Positions 16,450 through 24,502 of a stretch of DNA of 34,112 nucleotides are shown here, piece by piece. The position numbers and the translations under genes were made by a program. This DNA is from Shewanella sp. NIFS-20-20 (GTDB lineage: Bacteria; Pseudomonadota; Gammaproteobacteria; Enterobacterales; Shewanellaceae), in contig NZ_JAHUTT010000042.1 in the NCBI RefSeq assembly GCF_019209865.1, positions 1-34,112 on the forward strand, read 5' to 3'. Position 1 is the first letter of the stretch, and the number at the start of each line of letters is the position of its first letter. The notes beneath the pieces are model-generated. The model was not told where the DNA came from. It did no database searches and saw only the letters and a program-made list of their open reading frames with translations.

Positions 16450-16470
16450 CCTGAGTTAGATGAACTCAGG
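16450..16470. promoter_or_regulatory. Inverted repeat upstream of the L,D-transpeptidase gene
   Basis: Arms CCTGAGTT (16450-16457) and AACTCAGG (16463-16470) are a perfect 8-bp inverted repeat with a 5-base loop, 38 bases before the transpeptidase start. It could be an operator or an mRNA 5' hairpin. A possible -10-like TATGAT follows at about 16482. Confidence 0.35.
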
Positions 16471-16508
16471 GACATTATTGGGTATGATAGCGTCAATCAA
16501 CATCTGGG

Positions 16509-17036
16509 ATGGTTTATCCGGCAATGTCACTCGCCTTTAGAAGATCTGTTAAGCAAATAGTCACCTTCGCGCTGTTGATGATGGCGACAAGCCCCTATGT
16601 GATGGCAAACACTCAAGTCGATTTAGTCAAGGTCACTAAATCGACCAACCAATTGCAGTTATTTCATCAAGGGCAACTGCTCAAAAGCTATCATATTGCC
16701 CTGGGCGACAATCCGGTGGGGCACAAGCTGAGCGAAGGGGATGAGCGCACGCCCGAGGGACGATATATCCTCGATTATAAAAAAGCCGATAGTGCCTATT
16801 ATCGCTCCATTCATATTTCCTACCCCAATGATGCCGATAAGCTAAGGGCTCGGGCACTCGGTCAGAGTGCGGGAGGGCTTATTATGATCCATGGTGAAAA
16901 CCCAGACTCTGAATTATCAGCCATCGAACAGCAACAAATTAACTGGACCAACGGCTGCATCGCCGTCACCAACCAAGAAATGGACGAACTGTGGCAGCTG
17001 ATTGAGCCCGGTACACCAATAGAAATTTATCCTTAA
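16509..17036 (+). CDS. L,D-transpeptidase (YkuD family), secreted
   Basis: The 175-residue product has an N-terminal signal sequence (basic RRSVK, then a hydrophobic core, probable cleavage after VMA near residue 33) and a YkuD catalytic domain. The active-site pair is His128 (MIHGENP) and nucleophile Cys150 (WTNGCIAVTNQEMDE). The usual Arg two residues after the Cys is Ala, as in the TNGCIAV subgroup of the family. These periplasmic enzymes make 3-3 cross-links in peptidoglycan or attach proteins to it. Two in-frame starts exist, ATG 16509 and ATG 16524, both with weak ribosome sites; the former is given. It heads a tight run with yecM (7 bases) and the DUF938 gene (2 bases). Confidence 0.88.
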   Translation: MVYPAMSLAFRRSVKQIVTFALLMMATSPYVMANTQVDLVKVTKSTNQLQLFHQGQLLKSYHIALGDNPVGHKLSEGDERTPEGRYILDYKKADSAYYRSIHISYPNDADKLRARALGQSAGGLIMIHGENPDSELSAIEQQQINWTNGCIAVTNQEMDELWQLIEPGTPIEIYP

Positions 17037-17043
17037 GGAAATC

Positions 17044-17610
17044 ATGTCTTTCGAACAACTTATGCGCCACTGGCCTGCGTTTAGCCACGCCATTCAAGCC
17101 TTCAGTCATGAACTTGGCTTAGCGACTTTGGATTTACATTGTGATCATGCGGCCTTAAGGGTCAATGATTTTGATAACGCCTGCGCGTTACATCTCGCCT
17201 TTGCTCACCAAGGGGAAATAATATCGAATAATGTCATTAATGGCCGCCCGATTATTATCATCAAGTTAGATCAAGGGTTAGCATTTAACCAAGGCACCAT
17301 TGATTGCATTGAACTGCCCTATCCTGGCGATAAACACTACCCGAATGAAGGCTGGGAGCACATTGAGTTAGTACTTCCCTGCCAAGCCACGACCATAGAG
17401 GCGCTCACTGCCGCGTTACTGCAACAGCAGCCGCAATTGGCCTCAGTGCTAGCAGGAGACACCGATATTGAGGTGAAATTGAGTTCGCCTAAAGGGGAGC
17501 ATGAACGCCTTGCCAACCCGACCATTGCATTTAAACGCAACGGCTTATGTATTAAGGTCCATCCCCATAGCATTGAAGCTGTGATCCACTCAGAACAAAC
17601 ACTGGACTAG
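17044..17610 (+). CDS. yecM: YecM family VOC-like protein
   Basis: The 188-residue protein aligns with E. coli YecM, a small cytosolic protein whose fold resembles vicinal oxygen chelate metalloenzymes. Conserved blocks are CDHAALRV, NVINGRPIIIIKL, IELPYPGDKHYPNEGWEHIELV and VKLSSPKGEHERLANPT. The His and Glu residues in these blocks probably bind a metal. No reaction is established. AAGGA precedes ATG 17044, and the gene lies between the L,D-transpeptidase and the DUF938 gene in one transcription unit. Confidence 0.9.
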   Translation: MSFEQLMRHWPAFSHAIQAFSHELGLATLDLHCDHAALRVNDFDNACALHLAFAHQGEIISNNVINGRPIIIIKLDQGLAFNQGTIDCIELPYPGDKHYPNEGWEHIELVLPCQATTIEALTAALLQQQPQLASVLAGDTDIEVKLSSPKGEHERLANPTIAFKRNGLCIKVHPHSIEAVIHSEQTLD

Positions 17611-17612
17611 CC

Positions 17613-18206
17613 ATGAGCCAACTGCCTTTTTCTCAAGCGTGTGTGAATAACCGTCAACCGATTTTAGACACTCTGCGTCCTCTGCTGCAATCATGCTCGC
17701 AGATTTTAGAAATAGGCAGTGGCACCGGTCAACATGCTGAATTTTTTGCCACCGCATTACCATCGTTGCAATGGCAATGCAGCGACAGAATCGATAACCT
17801 CGCGGGATTAAATCAACGCATTACCATGGCTCAACGCCCTAATTTGGCCGCGGCGATTGAGCTTGATGTCGATCATTGGCCCACACTGCCGTCCGTTGAC
17901 GCCATCTATACTGCTAACACCTTACATATCATGTCAGCCACTTCGGGCGCGCGTTTGTTGGCTCATGCTGCGCAGCAATTAACACCGCAAGGACAATTAC
18001 TTATCTATGGCCCCTTTAAACGTCATGGCCAACACACTTGCGACTCCAATGTGCAATTCGATCGTTTTTTACAGGCACGTGATCCCAGCAGCGGCGTACG
18101 TTGCCTCGAGGACATTAGCGCCGTCGCCCACCAGCATGGCCTAACACTCGCGGCAGTATTCTCACTGCCGGCCAACAACCTGTTAGTGCAATTTATTAAA
18201 GATTAG
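17613..18206 (+). CDS. DUF938 class I SAM-dependent methyltransferase
   Basis: The 197-residue product is a DUF938 protein. The SAM-binding loop is ILEIGSGTGQHAEFFA at about residues 31-46, followed by an acidic second-strand residue (WQCSDRID) and DAIYTANTLHIM, the usual motif IV region of this family. Later blocks, LLIYGPFKRHGQHTCDSN and DPSSGVRCLEDI, are also typical. The methyl acceptor is unknown. It starts two bases after the yecM stop codon, so it is very likely cotranscribed. A long palindromic hairpin follows. Confidence 0.88.
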   Translation: MSQLPFSQACVNNRQPILDTLRPLLQSCSQILEIGSGTGQHAEFFATALPSLQWQCSDRIDNLAGLNQRITMAQRPNLAAAIELDVDHWPTLPSVDAIYTANTLHIMSATSGARLLAHAAQQLTPQGQLLIYGPFKRHGQHTCDSNVQFDRFLQARDPSSGVRCLEDISAVAHQHGLTLAAVFSLPANNLLVQFIKD

Positions 18207-18219
18207 CTTTACATTTCAG

Positions 18220-18255
18220 TCCGAAGCGACATTGAGTGCTCAATGTCGCATCGGA
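18220..18255. terminator. Long palindromic hairpin between the DUF938 gene and the mutarotase gene
   Basis: A perfect 11-bp stem (18226-18236 with 18239-18249, loop TG) is extended by five more pairs (18220-18224 with 18251-18255) after one A-A mismatch. It lies 14 bases after the DUF938 stop codon. No T-run follows, so it may act as a weak terminator, an mRNA stabiliser or a protein-binding palindrome. Confidence 0.45.
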
Positions 18256-18280
18256 ATAATCGCTTTGTTAAGGACACACT

Positions 18281-19129
18281 ATGGCTTCAGTCACCACTAA
18301 AAAACATCACACCGGCTTAGACTATGTCGACATTGACACCCAGTACTGTCAGGCGCGTATTTTTATGCAAGGGGCTCAAATCGATCAGTTTCAACCGAAA
18401 GGCAAGGCCCCGCTGTTATGGGTGTCGAGCGCGGATGATTATCAAGCGGGTCAAGGGATTCGCGGCGGCATTCCCGTCTGTTGGCCCTGGTTTGGCATGC
18501 ATGCTAATGCCGATTGGCCTCAACATGGGTTTGCTCGTACACGCCAATGGCAACTGAATTCGGTGCAAATGAAAAATGACATCGCAATACTGAAGTTTGT
18601 CCTCACCATTAGCGAACAAGATAAGCAATATTGGCCGCATGATACCCAAGTGTCGATAGAATTTGAGCTAAGTGACCGCTTAAAAGTCAGTTTAATCAAT
18701 CACAATACCGGTTCAGAGACAGTCACTCTGACCCAAGCCTTACACAGCTATTTCGCCATTGAAGATATCCATCAATTACAGGCCACTGGCTTTAATGGTT
18801 CGCAGTATATCGAGTTTGGTCAAGGTCCTTACCCCCAAGAGGGAGATAGTGTCCGCTTTGACAAAGAAACCGACCGCGTTTACACCCAGCTGGGTACTGA
18901 GCAGCAACTGCACACCCCCAATGGCACCATGATGGTCAAGCGTGAGCACAGTCAATCGGCGGTGTTATGGAATCCTTGGATTGATAAATCAAGCTGGTTA
19001 AGCCGCTTTAATCATGATGATTACTTACAGATGGTCTGCCTTGAAGCGGCCAATGTGTTAGAAGATAAGCTGGTATTAGCCCCAGGAGAGCGCCATTGCC
19101 TCACCACTGAAATCTATTGGCTCGACTAA
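18281..19129 (+). CDS. yeaD: D-hexose-6-phosphate mutarotase (YeaD family, aldose 1-epimerase fold)
   Basis: The 282-residue cytosolic protein has the galactose mutarotase-like beta-sandwich. Diagnostic blocks are GIRGGIPVCWPWFG, QHGFARTRQW, LTQALHSYFAIEDI and MVCLEAANVL, which supply the conserved Arg, His and Glu of the active site. YeaD-type enzymes interconvert the anomers of glucose 6-phosphate and related hexose phosphates. TAAGGA lies eight bases before ATG. It stands alone between two hairpin-containing gaps. Confidence 0.88.
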   Translation: MASVTTKKHHTGLDYVDIDTQYCQARIFMQGAQIDQFQPKGKAPLLWVSSADDYQAGQGIRGGIPVCWPWFGMHANADWPQHGFARTRQWQLNSVQMKNDIAILKFVLTISEQDKQYWPHDTQVSIEFELSDRLKVSLINHNTGSETVTLTQALHSYFAIEDIHQLQATGFNGSQYIEFGQGPYPQEGDSVRFDKETDRVYTQLGTEQQLHTPNGTMMVKREHSQSAVLWNPWIDKSSWLSRFNHDDYLQMVCLEAANVLEDKLVLAPGERHCLTTEIYWLD

Positions 19130-19216
19130 ACTTTATTGATTGCAGGCAGCGACTCGTCACTGCCATCATTCAACCAGTGAGACAAAAACAATGAATGGCC
19201 ACCTCGGAATGCCCTT

Positions 19217-22200
19217 ATGAACTCAGCCAATGCTGAATTTGAACCCTCGAGTGCTGGCCAGCCGCTCTCTACGCCATCAAGAACCTCGCGCTGGCCGATG
19301 GTCTTTAGCTTGTGCTTATTTGTACTAATAACACTAGTGACTGTGGCGTGGCTGGCGCGGGATGCCTGGATAAAAGCGCTGCTTAATCATCAATTAGCGT
19401 CCTACCCGCTGCAATTAGTCACATTGGAAGGGACCTCTCTTGATTGGCATTCGGGCTGGCACGTCACCATCGCGAACCTCAGCCTCAAAGCTCCATTAAC
19501 GGCAGCGTTAGATCAAACTAAAACCAGCCATCATGACGACTACCTCACGCTGGTTGTTAACGATATCAACATCGATACCAGTGACGCATTACCGCGAGTA
19601 GCCATCGCAGCGATGCAACTCGATGCCCCAGCCAGTATTGATATCAATCAGCTGAATGCTCTCTTGAGGCAATTGTCAGCGTCCGCAGCCAAACCCAGCC
19701 CCCCTGCGGCAACCCCCAATCTTGCCGGCCTCATTCCTCTGGCACTGAATATCGATAGCGGCAGCCTCACTGTCGCCGCCAGCCAATTAGATTTCAAGCA
19801 ACTGCACATTGATCCCAAGCGCATAAGCGTATCACTGGCGCTGGCTGGTGCCGCCATGCCAACCGCGTTAACCCTTGAGCCCCAAACGGGTCGACTGAGC
19901 GTCACCAGTCCATTATCACTGCGCCATAGCTTACGCTGGCTATACGACTTGGCACATCAAGGCAGTTTTGCCTCGTTTTTCGAGAGCCCGCTCGCTCGCA
20001 CACTCACCCCTTGGCTCTGGCTCCAGCAAGACCCCAGAGTTGCGGGCGACCTGCGTATTGAATTCAGCGCCACCACGGATAACCAATGGCGCTTGTCTGC
20101 CAAGCAATTGGCGGTTGAGCTCAGTCAGTTCCGTTATCAATTAGGATTGGCCCCGTTAACGCCATATGTCCCATCACAGCTAATTGACACCATGGCGTCA
20201 GGGGAATCAGTCCATGCGCAGCCGGTGCCTGCCCCCACAGAATTGCTGACCCTTACCAGTCCTAAACTCGCCTTGAGTTTGACTCAACAAGGCGGAGACG
20301 ATGAGCTAGATTGGCAGTTAGCCCCAGCCCAACTAGCGCTGACGTTCGCGCCTGAGGTCAATGCATCAGTTGACCAGTGGGCCCACTCACAATTAACCCA
20401 ACATCTTCACGCACAACTGCCGCAAGACTGGAGGTGGCTTGCCACGGTTATCCCCTGGCAAGCCATCGAAACTCGTCAATTTGCATCTCGGTGGCAACTG
20501 CGCTGGCCAAGCCCGATCACAGGTAAAAATAGCCAACAATTACAGGCAAGTGCCATTGAATTAACCCCAACACCTTCGTCCGACTCCAGCGCCAATCTCA
20601 GCGCTAACTTGCAACTGTCTGCACTGCAATGGCAAGCGCAACAATTATCACTGAATTACCGGGTTGAGGCGACGCTTGGCCATTGGTCGATAAACCACTC
20701 GGAGGCGATGTCAGTGCGTGCCAAGATTGCCCCCTTGCAATTGGCGCTAGCCGGCACACTCACCAATCATCCTGGGCTTAACGCAGATACGCGCCAGTGG
20801 CAAACCGAGTCGCAAGCGGAATTAACATTTGATATAAATCACTTGGAAGTATCACAGCAACGCGCTATCGCGGCCATTAAGTCGCCAGCAAACTCAGTGA
20901 CTTATGACACCAGTATTATTGAGTTTAAAAGTCAGGCGATCCGCGGCCAAGCTCAGTGGCAATTCGACTGGCAACAAGGCAGTAAACCCCACTTATTCCC
21001 CGATTATCATCGTATTGATGTCGGCCCGGTGTTAATCCAAAAACAATTAGCCATGGGGCCAAAACACCTACCTCGCTGGCACTTAAGCTTACCCGCAAGC
21101 CAACTTATTTTATTGCCCGCGCCTCCCCCCCTCGTGGCGCAGTCGTCACCGTCAGTAACGCTCCCTAGCGAAGGCCGCCATAGCTTGGATTTTGGGATAG
21201 TCACTAAGAATGTCCAATGGCAAACCTTTGCCAGTGTGTTTCATCAAGACCAACAACTAGCGACCAATAAGATCATCAGCCAGCATGATTTTAGTGACAT
21301 CGGCCTATACGCTAAAATTCAGTATGACGTCTCCCAAGGATTGCAATTAAGCAGTCAAGAGCAGTGGCGCTTAGATGCCCTAACCCTGAGCAGTTGGCAG
21401 GCGTTTGAATGGCTCAGCTCAGATCAACAATGGCAATTATCTGGCCGTTATCAACATCAGTCATCGCTTGAGTTATGGCGACCACTACTGCCGGTGGCCA
21501 GCCAACAATGGCTTAAGCAACTTACAGCTGACTTAGGCTTAAGCGGACATTACCAGCTCAATAACCGCCAAATGAGTCAGCCGTTGACTAATGAGTTCAC
21601 CTTAGCGCTCAGCGCAATTAATGGCACGGTCGCCCATGTGCCGATTGATAGCGCGACCTTGACCATACCGTGTCAGTTAGAAGGTAAACTGCAACCGCTA
21701 TTTTCGGCCAACATCCTGTGTGATATCGACACTCAAGCCAAGGCCATTAACCCTTTTACCGTGATTGAAGATCTCAGCTTTGATGGCACCTTGCGTGCTA
21801 ATTTGGGTGGGATTGACACCAACCAAGCGACACTGGCACTGGCCGGACACGGTCAATTACTCGGCGGTCGTTTCGATATCCCCAATGTCACCTTGTCGAC
21901 GACGCACCAAGCCAGTGTCTATTTATTACTGCAAGATCTTGATCTTGAATCCATCATGGCGAAACAGCGCCTCCAAGGGATCCATGCCACCGGTCGTATT
22001 GATGGGGTGCTACCCGCTCACTATCAAGATGGCAGCCTCACCATCAGCGGGGGCCGCTTAGCCGCGCGCCCCCCGGGAGGCGAGATCAGCTTGCAAGATA
22101 ATGCCAAATTCCAACAATTGGCCGCGAGCCAACCGCAACTAGCTTTTGCATTGGATGTACTCAAACAATTGGATTATAAAGAACTATCAAGTACATTCGA

Positions 22201-22393
22201 TATGGATGCCCAAGGGGATGCCCTCCTAAAAATTCATTTAGCCGGCACCAGTCCCAGCTATAATCGTCCAATCGTGCTTAACTATAACCAAAGCGAGAAC
22301 ATGCTTAAGTTGATTGAGAGTTTACAGATAGGCAATAAACTTCAAGATCAGTTACAGCAAAAACTCAATGCCGATACCGCTAAGGAGTTCTAA
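19217..22393 (+). CDS. ydbH: YdbH family AsmA-like intermembrane phospholipid transport protein
   Basis: This 1058-residue protein has one N-terminal transmembrane helix (about residues 27-48) and a long periplasmic part rich in beta strands, as expected for the AsmA-like bridge proteins YdbH, TamB and YhdP. In E. coli these three redundantly carry phospholipids to the outer membrane. The C-terminal region (LDLESIMAKQRLQGIHATGRIDG, GGRLAARPPGGEISL) is the conserved YdbH/PF11739-type end, and the last segment (NYNQSENMLKLIESLQIG) also matches. Length is somewhat above the E. coli protein (about 880 residues). The TAATG overlap with ynbE shows translational coupling. The ribosome site is weak. 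Confidence 0.9.
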   Translation: MNSANAEFEPSSAGQPLSTPSRTSRWPMVFSLCLFVLITLVTVAWLARDAWIKALLNHQLASYPLQLVTLEGTSLDWHSGWHVTIANLSLKAPLTAALDQTKTSHHDDYLTLVVNDINIDTSDALPRVAIAAMQLDAPASIDINQLNALLRQLSASAAKPSPPAATPNLAGLIPLALNIDSGSLTVAASQLDFKQLHIDPKRISVSLALAGAAMPTALTLEPQTGRLSVTSPLSLRHSLRWLYDLAHQGSFASFFESPLARTLTPWLWLQQDPRVAGDLRIEFSATTDNQWRLSAKQLAVELSQFRYQLGLAPLTPYVPSQLIDTMASGESVHAQPVPAPTELLTLTSPKLALSLTQQGGDDELDWQLAPAQLALTFAPEVNASVDQWAHSQLTQHLHAQLPQDWRWLATVIPWQAIETRQFASRWQLRWPSPITGKNSQQLQASAIELTPTPSSDSSANLSANLQLSALQWQAQQLSLNYRVEATLGHWSINHSEAMSVRAKIAPLQLALAGTLTNHPGLNADTRQWQTESQAELTFDINHLEVSQQRAIAAIKSPANSVTYDTSIIEFKSQAIRGQAQWQFDWQQGSKPHLFPDYHRIDVGPVLIQKQLAMGPKHLPRWHLSLPASQLILLPAPPPLVAQSSPSVTLPSEGRHSLDFGIVTKNVQWQTFASVFHQDQQLATNKIISQHDFSDIGLYAKIQYDVSQGLQLSSQEQWRLDALTLSSWQAFEWLSSDQQWQLSGRYQHQSSLELWRPLLPVASQQWLKQLTADLGLSGHYQLNNRQMSQPLTNEFTLALSAINGTVAHVPIDSATLTIPCQLEGKLQPLFSANILCDIDTQAKAINPFTVIEDLSFDGTLRANLGGIDTNQATLALAGHGQLLGGRFDIPNVTLSTTHQASVYLLLQDLDLESIMAKQRLQGIHATGRIDGVLPAHYQDGSLTISGGRLAARPPGGEISLQDNAKFQQLAASQPQLAFALDVLKQLDYKELSSTFDMDAQGDALLKIHLAGTSPSYNRPIVLNYNQSENMLKLIESLQIGNKLQDQLQQKLNADTAKEF

Positions 22394-22578
22394 TGAAACT
22401 GCTGTTCCCTCTGACATCACTCGCCTTGTTTACGTTGGTGGCCTGTAGCCCCACCGTAAAGATTGAGCCACCCGATAAGCCCATCACCATCAATCTCAAT
22501 GTTAAAATCGAGCATGACATTAAGATTAAGGTCGATAAACAGCTCGATGATTTACTTAAAAATGATCAACTCTACTAA
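22393..22578 (+). CDS. ynbE: YnbE family outer-membrane lipoprotein
   Basis: This 61-residue lipoprotein has lipobox LVAC with Cys18 as the lipidated residue, then a short mature part with the strand-like PITINLNVKIEHDIKIKV, the hallmark of YnbE. In E. coli, YnbE multimers are proposed to pair with the C-terminal end of YdbH and anchor the bridge at the outer membrane. Its ATG overlaps the ydbH stop codon by one base and its own stop is 14 bases from ydbL, so the three genes form one operon. Confidence 0.92.
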   Translation: MKLLFPLTSLALFTLVACSPTVKIEPPDKPITINLNVKIEHDIKIKVDKQLDDLLKNDQLY

Positions 22579-22592
22579 TGGAAGGAGTCAGC

Positions 22593-22913
22593 ATGCGTAA
22601 ATTAGTTACTGGCTGCTTAGCCTTAGTCATCAGTGTCTCGGCCTGGGCCATGGATTTAACTGAGGCTAAAACCAACGGCTATTTAGGTGAGCAACGTAAT
22701 GGCTATTTAGGGCTAGTCAAACCTAACCCAGAGGCCGAAACCATCATGCAGCAAGTCAATGCTAAGCGCTTGGCAGCCTTTACTAACATTGCCAAGCAAA
22801 ATGGCATCTCAGCCGATGATGTCGCCACCTTAGCGGCCGAAAAAGCGATACAAGCCGCCGCTAGCGGCACCTATATTCAAGGGAGCAATGGCCAATGGTT
22901 AAAAAAACAGTGA
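22593..22913 (+). CDS. ydbL: YdbL family periplasmic protein (DUF1318)
   Basis: The 106-residue product has a cleavable signal peptide (RKLVTGCLALVISVSAWA) and a DUF1318 domain with AKTNGYLGEQRNGYLGLV and the C-terminal AASGTYIQGSNGQWLKK. In E. coli YdbL is proposed to act as a chaperone that controls assembly of YdbH with YnbE. ATG 22593 is chosen because GGAG lies upstream; an in-frame ATG at 22578 has no site and would add residues before the signal peptide. It ends the operon and is followed by a GC hairpin. Confidence 0.92.
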   Translation: MRKLVTGCLALVISVSAWAMDLTEAKTNGYLGEQRNGYLGLVKPNPEAETIMQQVNAKRLAAFTNIAKQNGISADDVATLAAEKAIQAAASGTYIQGSNGQWLKKQ

Positions 22914-22953
22914 GCCTGCGCTGACACTGAACACGGCTTTGCAACAAGATAAC

Positions 22954-22973
22954 GGGGCAGTCAATACTGCCCC
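22954..22973. terminator. Hairpin between convergent ydbL and nuclease pseudogene
   Basis: Arms GGGGCAG (22954-22960) and CTGCCCC (22967-22973) with a 6-base loop lie between two convergent stop codons. No T-run of length accompanies it on either strand, so its strength as a terminator is doubtful. Confidence 0.5.
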
Positions 22974-24230
22974 AAAAGCGATACCTTAATGCCATGTGTG
23001 CCGTTAATTGGCCTCGATAGCCTCTGTGACACTGCCGGTTAAGCCATCATCGTCTGTCACGGTCAGGGTGACGTTTTGTGCTTGATGATTCCGACGAGTC
23101 ACCACCCGTTTAGATGAGGTAAAACCATCATCAAATTGCCATGTTTGACTGACAATCTGACCATCGCTGTCAGTGCTTACCGACATAAATATCTGCCACC
23201 AGAACAAACTAAACTGCCTGATCTTCGCCACAGGCGCCTCGCCTTCAGGCCACGCCTCAACCGTGACAGTTTGGCTGATGGCGGCTGTTGCACCTTGATC
23301 ATCAGTCACGACTAATCGGACTAAATAGTCACCACTAGCATGGTACTGATGATTAATTTGCGCTCCCGCCCCTTGACTGCCATCGCCAAAATCCCACTGC
23401 CAGTTGACGATTTCGCCATCGATGTCGCTTGCCGTCGACATAAAACTGACGACATCTAGTTGCTGCTGAAAATTAAAATCGGCTATTGGCGCCTGATTGG
23501 CTGGGGATAACGCCAAGGTCATGATTAACGGATCATGATCCGACGAACGAAACGCCGTGTCTTGGTACAGGCTGTCTTGTTGGGCTGAGCTCTTAAACTC
23601 TAGGTTATAGTCCAGCGCCAAAGGTTCATCAGTATTGATATGCCAGTAGGCCATATCCACCACGGCATCCAGCAAAGAATCACTAACGAAACCATAATCC
23701 AATTGCCCCGACTGACCATCGAAAACATAGGAATAGGGATATGTGGCGTCGAGGGTACTGGCGACTTCCGCAAAACCTGCCGCCGTGATCTGCCGGATCG
23801 GATCTTCTTGACGATAGGCATTGTAGTCCCCCAACAGCACAATATGTTGTTGAGGATATTGTTGCGCTAAATAGCCAGTAATCCCTTGCGCCGCACGGGT
23901 ACGAGTCAGATTGCAGTTGCCTTGACCATCGCCAGTGTCATCATCACCATCTCCAGCACAACTACTGCCTTTCGATTTAAGGTGATTGACCCCAATCACT
24001 AGGGTTTGTCCAGAGGCCAGTTCGGTGAAGGATTGAGTTAACATTGGCCGACTCTTAGTGTCATCAAACAAAGGCAGACCATTTTCATCCACTGGCGAAT
24101 TTTGGCTGTCTAAAATCTTAGCCGCGCCTACGGTGGTCACCCTCTCGGGACGATACAAGATCCCAACCGCAATCGCATCGCTGCCAATCTGGCTGGTCTC
24201 AGGGGTTACATAGGCATAGGCATTATCGCC

Positions 24231-24290
24231 AGCCAGCGCATTGACGCCGGCCACGAGATCAGCCAGCGCATTGACGCCGGCCACGAGATC
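24231..24290. repeat. Perfect 30-bp tandem duplication inside the nuclease pseudogene
   Basis: Two identical 30-bp units (24231-24260 and 24261-24290) encode DLVAGVNALA twice. The duplication is in frame and adds ten residues to the nuclease domain just after MEIEN. It is separate from the frame-breaking insertion about 150 bp away. Confidence 0.95.
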
Positions 24291-24413
24291 AGCAATCGCA
24301 CTATGCTCAGCAAAGCCATCATTTTCAATCTCCATCAGGCCAACAATATCGGCATTGAGATCATAAATGGCACGAATAATTTTGTCGCGTTGGCGAGTAA
24401 ACTCTTGTGTGGT

Positions 24414-24502
24414 ATCCGCCCCACGAGCGGTAGGGAAGCCGGGTAAAATAATCGCCGAGGTTGAACATGATTGCATCCGCCCCACGAGCGGTAGGGAAGC
24501 CG
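24414..24502. repeat. 28-bp direct repeats flanking 33 bp, cause of the nuclease frameshift
   Basis: Identical 28-bp copies lie at 24414-24441 and 24475-24502, separated by 33 bp (24442-24474). Both copies encode FPTARGAD in different frames. One copy plus the 33-bp segment is 61 bp, one more than a multiple of three, which explains the frame change. I did not find the source of the 33-bp filler elsewhere in the window. Confidence 0.95.

Noticed and set aside
19144..19163. Hairpin after the mutarotase gene as a terminator
   Set aside because: The arms GGCAG and CTGCC pair with only a broken inner stem and no T-run follows, so support is too weak to list.
24414..24502. The 61-bp insertion unit in the nuclease gene equals the 61-bp CRISPR period
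   Set aside because: The 28-bp direct repeat does not resemble the CRISPR repeat and lies 7 kb away. The equal length appears to be coincidence.
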